Assembly: GCA_963971225.1 (NCBI GenBank) | Contig: OZ020269.1 | Span: 27,569,783-27,633,782, forward strand | Direction: 5' to 3' | Source: Melieria omissa | Lineage: Eukaryota; Arthropoda; Insecta; Diptera; Ulidiidae | Length of the DNA: 64,000 nt | Shown: piece by piece, positions 1 to 9,590 of the stretch | Numbering within the stretch: position 1 is the stretch's first letter | How the letters are laid out: each line of letters starts with the position of its first letter | Notes under the pieces: generated by a model | What the model saw: only the letters and a program-made list of their open reading frames with translations | Told to the model about the DNA's origin: nothing | Database searches by the model: none | Translations under genes and position numbers: made by a program

Positions 1-245
1 TCTGAAATCATCTTTTTATCCGGTAGTAGATTTTTTACTAATTTCGGTACAAACAAATGCATCTCAGAGGCAGGTTGGGACAAAATTTGAATTTCATAAA
101 AATTTCATAATTACTTTAAAATATTGGCTGCATCATTCAGATGTTATTGTACACATTTTTGAGTCTTTAAACTGAAAAAGTACCTTCATTTCATAGAAGG
201 AGTCACTTTCTGCTGGATTCCGAACCACCGGGAAGTGACGGCAAG

Positions 246-400
246 GTTAGATTAGGCTAGATGGGGAAGGGTGTGTGCAGCACAGAGACCGCAGTTCCAT
301 TCGGTGGCCTTCTTAAAGGTTTCTAGAGGTAACCAATCAGTCTCAATCCGGGGCAAATCAGTGACGGCGAAGAAAGCAGCGAACGAGATGGAACAAAATG
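246..400 (-). repeat. Dispersed repeat with TAACC-type tail, copy 1
   Basis: Read on the minus strand, this stretch carries a segment around a GGATTGAGACTG-like word and ends in a ctagcctaatctaacc tail. A diverged plus-strand relative is visible at 39470-39615, with matching words (gtattgagattcca, cacacactctttcc, then ctaacctaac). The tail resembles those on other short dispersed repeats in this window. No coding capacity is visible. A SINE or a LINE 3' end is the likely nature; its full length is uncertain. Confidence 0.4.
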
Positions 401-480
401 GGTCGTTTTGCCTATAACCGAAATGTATAACTCCCATGTAGACCTTACACACTTCCCATTCAAGTCACTTAGAATGTATT

Positions 481-821
481 CAAAGAAGATTTCTAAAGTT
501 GGCCCTTCGCTCTTTTCATTTTTCTAAACCCAAGCGTCCTTAGAGGACTCAATGTTTATTGGTGAGTTTAAAATTACTTGAAACCATTAGGTCTGTCATC
601 TCGTTCTCTTTAAATTTTTTATATAGTCAGTGGAAACATTGACAGTCCTTCCCTTCTGACCAAAATAGCTTAACATGTTTCATCAGACATATTTCTCCTT
701 TTATGTTGAGTTCTCTAGAACGAGGTTTCTCCTCGAGCCTTAGATGAGTTAAATGTCTTGTGGGCCTCTTTAATGTTTGATCTATGTGTCCCTAAACCTA
801 TGTTCACTTTCTTTGTAAGAC
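481..821. other. Non-genic stretch, nothing recognised
   Basis: AT-rich DNA with stop codons in all frames. I see no splice signals, repeats or protein similarity here. Confidence 0.5.
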
Positions 822-960
822 ATGCCTCGATATTCCAGCGAATAGCGCGTTCACTTTTCATACTAAAGGCTCTAGGTTCGAATCATGGTTTGGGATGGTA
901 AAACCCTCGTCTACTTCTATCGCTATGCACATGAAGCAGATGAGAATTACAAGTTCTGTT
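822..960 (+). repeat. tRNA-derived SINE, copy S1
   Basis: The head resembles a tRNA gene. An A-box-like stretch near 828-848 is followed by a B box, ggttcgaatc, at 875-884. The body continues with cgtctacttctatcgctatgcac and gatgagaattac. The same order of words recurs on the minus strand at 14625-14765 and 39265-39380, and the head recurs at 28376-28712, so this is a dispersed family rather than a real tRNA gene. It is diverged and probably old. The 3' limit is not certain. Confidence 0.6.
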
Positions 961-2333
961 CGATACATGAACATTCACAGGTTGTCTTGAATATTCATAG
1001 CGTAGCAGACCGATTCTGGCACCTGCCGGGCACAATGTCCCTGAGTCGATCCTCCGAATTGGCAGTTCGTTGGAGTCTTCATAGGACACTTTACTTTTGA
1101 GTTCATGCTCATCAAATGGCGCCTCTACTCTAGTGGTGTTCGTTGATGTAGAACCTATGGAGATGAGAAAGAAATAGAGATGCTGGGCAGGAGCGTAGAC
1201 TCCATTGGTCAAGATTTCTGACAGATCTAACTAGCTTTGCCAAGGTAGAAGTCTTGAATCTGGTCTCCTTCATTAACTGCTCCTTCTTCGAACTGCTTTG
1301 CCTCGGATTGAGACTGTTGGATGACATAAATTTCACAACCCTGAGATATTTCTTATCGAAGTGAGTCTACGCTAGTCAGTAGCAATTCTTCTTCTTCTTA
1401 TTCTTCTTTTCTTCTTTGCTTTCTTATCAGCTATCAAATAAAATCTCAAGTTTACTTATTATGACTTCAACATTTTATCTACGCCAAATCGCTTATCTAA
1501 ACGTTTATCAATTGATTTGCAAAAAAAATAAACCAACAAATAACTATCAAATTTAATTAAGCACTTAAGTGGAAAACCAAAAAAAATGTGCTACAAAAAA
1601 TAAAACCTCAATTAAAACGACGCAAAAAGGCTGTCAAGCAAACCGCGCGGCGAAATGTTTAAAATAGCAAAAGAGCAAAAATGCAAACACGACGTAAAAA
1701 CAATTAAGTTGAAGTTCAGTGGAAGGCGCACAATTGCCAGCAGGTGAATCATTGTGCAACAACAACAACAACAACAATAAATTATATTGTACCAATACTA
1801 GTGTGAGCCAATAGCGAGTGACGACGACTGGCGACAGTCCCAACGACGCGTTTACTCAGCGACCAGTCGTCGTCATCAGCCGCTGGACTCGGCGCCCGGG
1901 TCACACAATTCGTGATTTACAACTCGCTAGATGAGCGGTTGTTAAGCTGTATATTGTTGTTGTTGTTGTTGTATTAGTTATGGCCAGAGCGCACTGCAAG
2001 CTCATTAACGCTTTAGACAATTTGGCAACGTTTAATTGTCAGCTGGCCGCAACTTTTGCATGACAGCTGCTGCCAGCAATTAAGCGCTTTGGTGTTCGAT
2101 GCTCAATGTTCAGTGTATGTGTGTGTTTGTGTGTGTGTATGCGTATTTCCATACTACGAGTATGTCGTTAAAATTGAGCTGAATTCTGTGTCCGGCATTT
2201 GTGAGCTCAGATACTTTGATTGTTTGTAAGTGACCATTTGGTGTTGTTGTTGTTCAATCTCCTACTCGCGAGTAGCAGACTGGTTAACAACAACAACAAC
2301 ACAAGCAGTTGTTGTGTTAGTCATCACTGCTCT
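961..2333. other. Host non-coding DNA with opa-type microsatellites
   Basis: No convincing gene. The stretch contains a pyrimidine-rich run near 1383-1430, CAA repeats (1752-1779) and GTT repeats (1950-1972). It also holds a 13-nt inverted repeat (arms 1819-1831 and 1863-1875) and a 14-bp perfect palindrome, ctactcgcgagtag, at 2262-2275. GC content rises around 1800-1900. This could be intronic or regulatory DNA of a fly gene. Confidence 0.5.
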
Positions 2334-2338
2334 ACATG

Positions 2339-2581
2339 TGGCTAAATGAGTGCTGTCTCAAGTGATCTGTCGATCCCACCTCTAATCCCTTCCTTTCCTT
2401 CTCCTTTTGTGCTCATATTTCCCCCTATTTTCTGCTCCCCGGCTTCGGCCGTTTGTCTCGTTCAATGTTTCATGTATTCTTTTGTACACTCGTTATCCAG
2501 ACGTCATATAATAAAGACCGAAAACTCTAACCGCACCTACCGCGTTTTTATTCCCACCGCTCCGCCGCGCTCGATTAAACA
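2339..2581 (+). repeat. 5' LTR of BEL/Pao element
   Basis: Starts TGGCTAAATGAG and ends GATTAAACA, keeping the canonical TG...CA termini. An AATAAA polyadenylation signal lies at 2510-2515. The sequence matches the 3' LTR over all 243 bases by eye. The pyrimidine-rich first half and the ccccggcttcggccg word recur in the diverged solo LTRs at 47523 and, in part, at 55786. Confidence 0.92.
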
Positions 2582-2594
2582 TGGTCCTTCGAGC
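2582..2594 (+). promoter_or_regulatory. Putative tRNA primer-binding site
   Basis: tggtccttcgagc begins directly after the 5' LTR. The leading TGG is the complement of the CCA end of a tRNA, as expected for minus-strand priming. I do not assign the tRNA species. Confidence 0.7.
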
Positions 2595-4475
2595 TAACCG
2601 CGAACTCGCGACGCGGAAACACAAACATTAAAAAACAAAAATTTCAAACAATATACAAAGTTACACAAACAAAAAAAACATTTTGAAAAGTGAAAGAAGA
2701 CACTCACAGCAAAAACCAAATACAAAGTGACCAAAAAATTAACTACAGTGAAACAAACACGAAGGTGATACACATAACAAAATCAAAAAACAGTGCACAA
2801 GCCATACAATATACAAATCACGAAACCAAAATTGTAAAAATTAAAAACAAAAATTCTAAACAAAACATTGTGCAGTGACAATAAAGTGCAGTGACAAATA
2901 AAAGAAGGGCAGCAGACTACATAAAACCAACAACAAACACACCCACAAAAATTGAACAGAAAAACAACAACAAAACACACACCCACAGCAGAACACAGAT
3001 CAGACGAAGAGGGCAGCCAACAACGGCAAACAGCCAACAACACAACACACAGCACCACACAAAGCAGACAAAAAGGGCAGCAACAACAGCACAAACAGCG
3101 GACAAAAAAAAAAAAAAAAACAACAGCAAACAACTTAGCACATCACAGTAGCGCACACACAGCTGCAGAGGAGATTCCCATTCTCGGGCACTGGGCCCAC
3201 TAAGATAAGCCCAAAACATTTTTATAAAAAAATTAACACACTACATACACATACACTAACAACAACAAATATTTTTTTAAAATATATATCCCCATTCCCA
3301 AAAATCCAGTCAAAAAATTATATACTGGTACCCCCCCACTGTTAACTATTCGCAGTAAGCATTCCCGCTACTGCACATAATTTTGCGCAATTTGTTTGCA
3401 CATTGACTTTTTGGGCTGCAGCCTGCTTCCCACTTTTTTCTAATCTGCACATTTTCCCTACGTTTGCTTTGTGCATATCGCAGATCAGCAGCGACCACTC
3501 CAGCTGTTGATCTCGCGCTCTCCCACCTGTGTATATTTTCGCGTTTCGCTTTGTGCGATATACGCACGCACAAGCAGCAAGCACTCCCGCTGCTGCCTCC
3601 AAGTGCAATTACACATACATACTTCTGCCTAAGCATTTCCCCGCTCTCGCTAGCAGAAGTATATAAACACAAGCACAGTGGGACGAGGTACTCCTTTTTT
3701 GCAGCATACTCATTTTTCTGCACATACTCATACTCTGCACATCTGCTGCCACCCAAAGTGCATACAGTGGGACAAACATTCCCCACTCGCACACAAAAAT
3801 TGTTGGTACACAAAATAATTTTGGCACGTTACTTACACTAATACTAGTACAAATCACATACACATATATACAAATATATATATATACAATATACATACAT
3901 ATCCATATATATATATATATACAATATACATACATATCCATATATATATATATATACATACATATCCATACACATATATATATAAATACAAAAATATATT
4001 TATAAACACACATTACATATATACACACACAAATTTATACACACGTATACGTGTATATTCACACACATTCACATTCCCAAACAAAAAAATTCACTTTTTC
4101 ATAAATAAAGACAAATTTTTATACACATTTGACTACAAATATAACATTTGTTGCATAATATTTATTTGTACATCCCTTCCCAATACACATATTTATACAC
4201 AAATTTTGTTTATTCCCATATTCACATTTCTATTTATTACCCATACATACATATATTTCCCTACACATTTACACACACAAGTGTACAATTTTTATTTATT
4301 TATTCATTTGTTGCTCGACAAGTGTTCAAATTCGTTTGAACGAATTTTCCCATTTCCAACTCTTTCCATACTCAATTATCGTTCGCGCGGACGCGGTTAG
4401 ACTACACGTCTATTTTCCAATATCACACATATATTTATTTAAACTTTCTATCCTTTGTCGAGCTTTTAAAACAAA
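2595..4475 (+). other. Long untranslated leader of the BEL/Pao element
   Basis: Nearly 1.9 kb between the primer-binding site and the gag start. It is extremely A/C-rich at first (2620-3130, many caa/aca words), then holds TA-rich microsatellite at about 3855-4025. Open frames here come from low-complexity sequence and share no family features. The leader is unusually long for this class and presumably holds packaging signals, which I cannot identify. Confidence 0.6.
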
Positions 4476-6965
4476 ATGTCTGTTGAACGATCACCCAAAC
4501 GACAACTTGTCACAATGGAGACTCCTTCCTCCAGATCTGCAAAGTCAGCCAATGCACGTTTGACAGTTCCTGTCACTCGGGAGCCACCAAACACGCGCTC
4601 CAAACTTTCCATTCCCAAAGCAACCGATCCCAGTGTTGCTAAATTTACATTCGAGTCCGATAGACTCGTGCAATTATGCACAAAGTTTTCATCGGCTCCC
4701 ATTGACGATTTGACCAAATCGATGGTCGAAATTAAGCAAAAAAATTTGCAAGCTCAATGGGAGAGGCTTTTGTGCGCACATGAGGCAGTCTTCATTGCGG
4801 AAGACAACAGCCAGCCCGACGGTTTCAAAGAGTCGGCTAGGCAAAAGTTCGACGCCTGCACAGACCAGTACGAGTTGTGCATGGCTCAGATGTTGGACAT
4901 CATTGAGATGCTCCAAACTCAGTCCCCCCAGCCCGCTGCGCATATGGAACCGGTTCGACCCCTAGAACCAGCAAATACCCCTTACATTTGCCTACAAGTT
5001 CCACCTTGTGATACCGAAACCTTTTTCGGGGGCTATGAGCAATGGCCGTCCTTTCGGGACATGTTTACCGCGGTTTACATTAACCACCCCCAGCTCACTC
5101 CAGCCCAAAAGTTGTATCACCTCCGATACAAGACGCAAGGTAAAGCCGGTGCTATTGTTAAGCAATATGCATTAACCGATGAGAATTTCGGACTCGCGTG
5201 GGAAGCCCTAAGATCCCGCTTCGAAAATAAACGCATACTCGTTGACACTCAAATCAGATCCCTCCTAAATATCGCTCCTGCCCACACTGAAGATAGTGAG
5301 GCACTTCAGCGGATCCAAAACACAATAAACAATTGTCTGTCTGTTCTCAATACTCAGGCCGTAGACACTGACAATTGGGATCCGCTATTGGTTTACATAT
5401 GTTGTACCAAATTGCCCCAAGAGACACTCGCTCTATGGGAGCAATCACTGACATCCCGGAAGGATCTGCCACCCTGGTCGCAAATGGATGAGTTCCTGAC
5501 CGGCAGATATGAGGTACTTGAACGGTTGCAAAGTATTCGCCCTTCCAAGCCGAAACCGTCTCAACCTTCGACTTCCAATGTCCTCCCAAATCGGCCACAC
5601 AAATCCCTTAACTATCACACTCAAGTGAAAAGGGACTTCGCGTGCAAACTCTGCAACGCAAATCATCCCATACGGACTTGCCAGAGCTTCAAAAGACTCA
5701 CCCCCCAGAATCGATTAAAATACGTTAAGAAGCACAGGCTCTGCGTGAATTGCCTTGCTACATCTCACCTTATTGAGGATTGTACAAGCAATTTTACGTG
5801 CGTACATTGCCAGATGAAGCACCACTCCCTGCTTCATTTCCCCAAAGGCAATGCGCAGCCCTCTCAATCGCTTAATCGATCACATTCGACCACTCCACAG
5901 GTCGCCATAGCTCGGAAACCAACAAGAAACAGCTCCGCTACTCATTCCCTTCTTTCGGATGCGCAACCCCGCACATCTTCCAGGCAAAGTACGACCCAAG
6001 TACAAGCCTTGCACTCCAATAATGGCACCCAATCTCTTCTGCCTACGGCACTGGTGTCCATTGAACACTCAGGAAAGTTGTTTAAGGTTCGAGCGTTGAT
6101 CGACCAAGCCTCTCAGCGTACCTTCATTTCCTCGAAGGTCCAGAAACGCCTCAAATTGCCAATCGAGAAAACTCCCCTCCAAATCTCGGGCATGGGCGGT
6201 CAGATTGTGCAAAATGCCAATCATACATGCTTCTTTACATTGGCAGTCCCCCAATCGAGCACGAAACTCCCCGTGCAAGCAATCGTGCTCCAAGAGCTTA
6301 CGAATTCGCTCCCATCTTCCCACATAAACGCTCCCAATATAAAACATTTTGCCATGCTAGAACTCGCTGATCCAAATCCCTTCGAGACAGCGCAGATTGA
6401 TATAGTGATTGGCAGTGATCTCATCCCGCAGATCATGCTCGAAGGTATCCACCGGAATGTATGTGGCAGCTTACTTGCTCAGCATACAGTATTCGGTTGG
6501 GTATTAAGCGGTCCAGTACCCCCTTCTTCGCATTTGACATGTGCCACAAAGGTACCAAGTCGCCATATGCACACTGGACACGCCCTTCGAAATAATCTTC
6601 CTGCCCTAAAGGAAGCTCTTTCACAAGTGATTGCCGCCCTCAATCCCGCAGGGTTTCCACCTCAGGAAATAATGGAAAATCACTTCGAGCCCACCACTCC
6701 TGCAAACTCATACTCCAACCGGCAAATTTCCCCCTTCGTTGCCAAACGTTTCGGCCCCGCAGGATGGCTTTCGCCTCTAATGAGATCCCCCAAAAGGGTT
6801 CGACAACAACGGCCCACATTCACAGCAACTGACGGAAATTGCATTCCCCCGCAATTCCTCATTGCACCGACACCATCCCGGGTCCGAAAAGAGGACAGTT
6901 GCCACTCCAGTGCGACTCGCTCCAAGCGCTGCAAATCCCGCAGCCGTCGGACTGATCGGGTATAA
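4476..6965 (+). CDS. BEL/Pao gag-protease polyprotein with fused pol remnant
   Basis: An intact 829-residue frame. From about residue 181 (ETFFGGYEQWPSFRDMF) it has the gag core typical of BEL/Pao elements (the DUF1759-like region). Three cysteine-rich knuckles follow near residues 390, 423 (CVNCLATSHLIEDC, a CCHC type) and 442. The retropepsin-like domain (DUF1758-like) has its candidate catalytic aspartate near residue 543 in ALIDQASQRTFIS and ends at FGWVLSG near 673. These parts would form the particle, bind nucleic acid and cut the polyprotein. After about residue 700 the frame jumps to a segment resembling the region downstream of the RT active site, including RFGPAGWLSPL near 758-768, so the RT palm is missing. 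The last 60 residues look like out-of-frame sequence. The start is the first ATG of the frame, after a long leader. Family assignment is secure; the exact deletion junction is inferred. Confidence 0.88.
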   Translation: MSVERSPKRQLVTMETPSSRSAKSANARLTVPVTREPPNTRSKLSIPKATDPSVAKFTFESDRLVQLCTKFSSAPIDDLTKSMVEIKQKNLQAQWERLLCAHEAVFIAEDNSQPDGFKESARQKFDACTDQYELCMAQMLDIIEMLQTQSPQPAAHMEPVRPLEPANTPYICLQVPPCDTETFFGGYEQWPSFRDMFTAVYINHPQLTPAQKLYHLRYKTQGKAGAIVKQYALTDENFGLAWEALRSRFENKRILVDTQIRSLLNIAPAHTEDSEALQRIQNTINNCLSVLNTQAVDTDNWDPLLVYICCTKLPQETLALWEQSLTSRKDLPPWSQMDEFLTGRYEVLERLQSIRPSKPKPSQPSTSNVLPNRPHKSLNYHTQVKRDFACKLCNANHPIRTCQSFKRLTPQNRLKYVKKHRLCVNCLATSHLIEDCTSNFTCVHCQMKHHSLLHFPKGNAQPSQSLNRSHSTTPQVAIARKPTRNSSATHSLLSDAQPRTSSRQSTTQVQALHSNNGTQSLLPTALVSIEHSGKLFKVRALIDQASQRTFISSKVQKRLKLPIEKTPLQISGMGGQIVQNANHTCFFTLAVPQSSTKLPVQAIVLQELTNSLPSSHINAPNIKHFAMLELADPNPFETAQIDIVIGSDLIPQIMLEGIHRNVCGSLLAQHTVFGWVLSGPVPPSSHLTCATKVPSRHMHTGHALRNNLPALKEALSQVIAALNPAGFPPQEIMENHFEPTTPANSYSNRQISPFVAKRFGPAGWLSPLMRSPKRVRQQRPTFTATDGNCIPPQFLIAPTPSRVRKEDSCHSSATRSKRCKSRSRRTDRV
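6862..6960 (+). pseudogene. Remnant of the BEL/Pao pol C-terminus, +1 frame relative to gag
   Basis: In the frame one base ahead of the gag-protease frame there is a short peptide, SEKRTVATPVRLAP. It resembles the conserved tail just after the integrase domain of BEL/Pao pol (a vRLaPLP-type motif). This suggests that only the extreme pol C-terminus survives after a second deletion or a frameshift. The match is short, so the call is tentative. Confidence 0.4.
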
Positions 6966-7445
6966 ACTCCAGGTGGAACGGCTCCAGCAATGCCCATGCT
7001 CACACAGCTCCAACTCCGGATCCAAGAGCCGGCCACCACCCTCTCGAAGAGCAAACCGACATTCTCGTTCGGTTCTCCTGCTTCTTTCGAGCCCTACGTG
7101 CACCCAACTATCCCGAGCTGAATTGGCTTATTTTTTAAACAGCTTTTAAGCCCTTTGGCAATGCAGCCAATTTATATATGTATTTTCCCATATTCCCCGG
7201 CTTTAGCTTAAGCGAACCCCGTAGCTTAGCCGCGCTTTCCCATACTCATGATGTCAGCCTAAAAATTGTATGTCCCAAAAAACTGACATCTTACTCTATT
7301 TGCAGGTTGGTAACTACCCCTAAACCGCTGCAGCAGCACTCCTCCGAGGACGAGACGTCGATGGACGGCACCCCCGCACCTGCATCACATCCTCGCCCGA
7401 CTGGCCCGTGGCATTTTAAATTGCAATATGCAATGGCGGCCGCGA

Positions 7446-7688
7446 TGGCTAAATGAGTGCTGTCTCAAGTGATCTGTCGATCCCACCTCTAATCCCTTCC
7501 TTTCCTTCTCCTTTTGTGCTCATATTTCCCCCTATTTTCTGCTCCCCGGCTTCGGCCGTTTGTCTCGTTCAATGTTTCATGTATTCTTTTGTACACTCGT
7601 TATCCAGACGTCATATAATAAAGACCGAAAACTCTAACCGCACCTACCGCGTTTTTATTCCCACCGCTCCGCCGCGCTCGATTAAACA
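7446..7688 (+). repeat. 3' LTR of BEL/Pao element
   Basis: Matches the 5' LTR over 243 bp by eye, with AATAAA at 7617-7622. It is followed by the acatg target duplication. The sequence just upstream (gcaatggcggccgcga) is not a clear polypurine tract. Confidence 0.92.
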
Positions 7689-7938
7689 ACATGGCTTCAG
7701 AGTGGCCAACTGAGTCGCCGAGTGACACGCGGCCGCAACAGACATTCGCGCCAATCGGCCACTTCACTGCGACCAGTAAATTTCAATTCACTTGATTTGC
7801 GGCAGATTGTTTAGCTCGTATTGTTGTTGTTGTTGTTATTATTTGTGTGGTTTGCGGTTAGAAGTGTGTAGCGCGCAGTGTTGCCATATTATGAGATATT
7901 CTTCTCAAAGTGTAGGAAAATCTCGACCTTATGGGATG

Positions 7939-8190
7939 ATCTTTAGAATGAAGAATTGTTTAGGTGAAAGTTTAAGTGATTTTGTTTTGCTATTGAAAGA
8001 TTTTCCTGGGCTTCAGTGCACATTTGAAAGATTTGGGATAAAGATTCCTGGTAGATCTGGCTTCAGATTGAGACTTGGCGGAATTTTAAAATGAAGAATT
8101 CTTTAGGTGAAAGTTTAAGAGACTTAAATTTGCTACTGAAAGATTTTCCTGGTCTTCACTGCACATTTGAAGGATTGAGCTGGCTGGCGC
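7939..8190 (+). repeat. Two-copy tandem duplication, period about 143 bp
   Basis: The block starting gaatgaagaatt..ttaggtgaaag and running through gaaagattttcctgg and tgcacatttgaa occurs from about 7945 and again from about 8088. The copies differ at scattered bases. No coding role is visible. Confidence 0.7.
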
Positions 8191-8424
8191 GGCGAAGGTT
8201 GAAATATCGGATCTGCTTTTATTTCATTAAGAGGCGAACTGATTTGATTCAGATTGAGACAGTTGGTTAGCTCGAAAGAAAAAGAGAGAGAAAGCGAAGA
8301 AAGGAAATAATTCACAATGAAACATTGATGGAATTTCGTAACTTTCGGTGGATTTTTTGAGATATTTGAATAACTTATCATCAGTTGAGCCAACAATGCA
8401 GAGAGCCAAATCAAAGGTGAAAGG

Positions 8425-8560
8425 GGGATGGGTTCAAAACCTCTCAAACACAAAATATGGTTTCGAATGGTATTCGGCTCAAAAGTTGTACGTTAACCCC
8501 CCCCCCTTCCTTCCCCCAAAATGAAATCCTGTTTGCGCCTCTGATTGCTAATGTTGCTTT
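8425..8560. repeat. Dispersed repeat D1, copy 1
   Basis: Contains ggttcaaaacctctcaaac followed by gtttcgaatggtattcggc and ctcaaaagtt. Related sequence occurs at 17195-17290 and 58405-58530. A C-run (ttaacccccccccc) sits inside. The family is not recognised. Confidence 0.55.
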
Positions 8561-8649
8561 GGCCCTAAAATCATGAACTCGCAAAGTATTTAAAATGATT
8601 TTTGTTTTTTTTTTAGTCTAAGAAAAATCCGTTTCGTTTGAAATATAAA

Positions 8650-9590
8650 TTAGGCGACTAGAGGTGTAAAGTTTTCAAAGCGACTATAGATGCAAAATTT
8701 TTTTTTTTTGGTAGAAAATTTCAGCTTTTTTTCATATAAAAAAAGTTAATTCAGGTGGCTACACTGGCAGTGACTATGAGTAAAGTTTTCAAATTTTTAG
8801 TGGAAAATGTCATTTTTTTTCCATATTTAAAAAAAAGCAATTTCAGGTGGCTACACTGGCAGCGACTATAGATGTATATTTTTCAAGTTTTTAGTAGAAA
8901 ACTTAAGTTTTTTCTATGTTTAGAAAAAAGTTAAATCAGGTAGCTACACTCAGGCAGCGATTACAAATGTAAATTTTTCAAATTTTTAGCAGAAAATTCC
9001 AATTTTTTTTATATATTTTGAAAAAATTTATTTCAGGTTGGTACACTTTCAGCGATGTTGATGTCAACTTTTCAAAGTTTTAGCAGAAAAATTCATTTTT
9101 ATTCTAAAAAATTTTTTCAAAAAAATTAAATTCACCTGGTTACACTAGCAGCGAATATTTTTTTATGTTTAGAAAAAAGTTAATTCAGGTGGCTACACTG
9201 GCAGCGACTATAGATGTAAATGTTTCAAATTTTTAGTGGAAATGTCATTTTTTTCCATATTTAGAAAAAAGTATTTTCATGTGGCTACACTGGCAGCGGC
9301 CAGAGGTGTAAATTGCTCACATTTTTAGTATTTCATTTCAATTTAGACAAAAAACATATTAGAAAATACATATTTAGGAAAAGGTCAAGTAAAAGATGTA
9401 AATTTCTAAAATTTTTAGTGGAAAATTTCAGTTTTTTTATATTTAGAAGGAAGCCATTTCAGGTGGCTACACTGGCAGCGACTATAAATGTAAATTGTTT
9501 CACAGTTTTAGTAGAAAATTTCAGTTTTTTCTATATTTTTAGAAAAAAGAAAGAAATAATTTCAGGTGGCTACACTGGCAGCGCATAGTC
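8650..9590. repeat. Tandem array, unit about 92 bp
   Basis: The word caggtggctacactggcag and variants recur near 8757, 8849, 8942, 9039, 9138, 9191, 9283, 9464 and 9568. The intervals are mostly 92-104 bp, with one short and one double interval. Each unit also has an AT-rich part (aaatttttagtagaaaattt). This is an old, diverged minisatellite with no coding content. Confidence 0.85.

Larger units (their letters stand above)
2334..7693 (+). mobile_element. BEL/Pao-type LTR retrotransposon, internally deleted, with target duplication
   Basis: A complete insertion bounded by two 243-bp LTRs (2339-2581 and 7446-7688) that look identical by eye. It is flanked by a perfect 5-bp target duplication, acatg (2334-2338 and 7689-7693), as expected for BEL/Pao elements. 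The inside is about 4.86 kb: a putative primer-binding site, a very long A/C-rich leader, one 829-codon gag-protease ORF, then degraded pol remnants and a short 3' region. The RT palm with its catalytic aspartates, the RNase H and the integrase core are absent. The copy is therefore structurally non-autonomous, although LTR identity implies recent mobilisation, presumably with enzymes from a full-length relative. Confidence 0.9.

Noticed and set aside
4476..6965. Possible host-domesticated gag gene
   Set aside because: It lies between near-identical LTRs with a target duplication, so it is a recent retrotransposon, not a domesticated gene.
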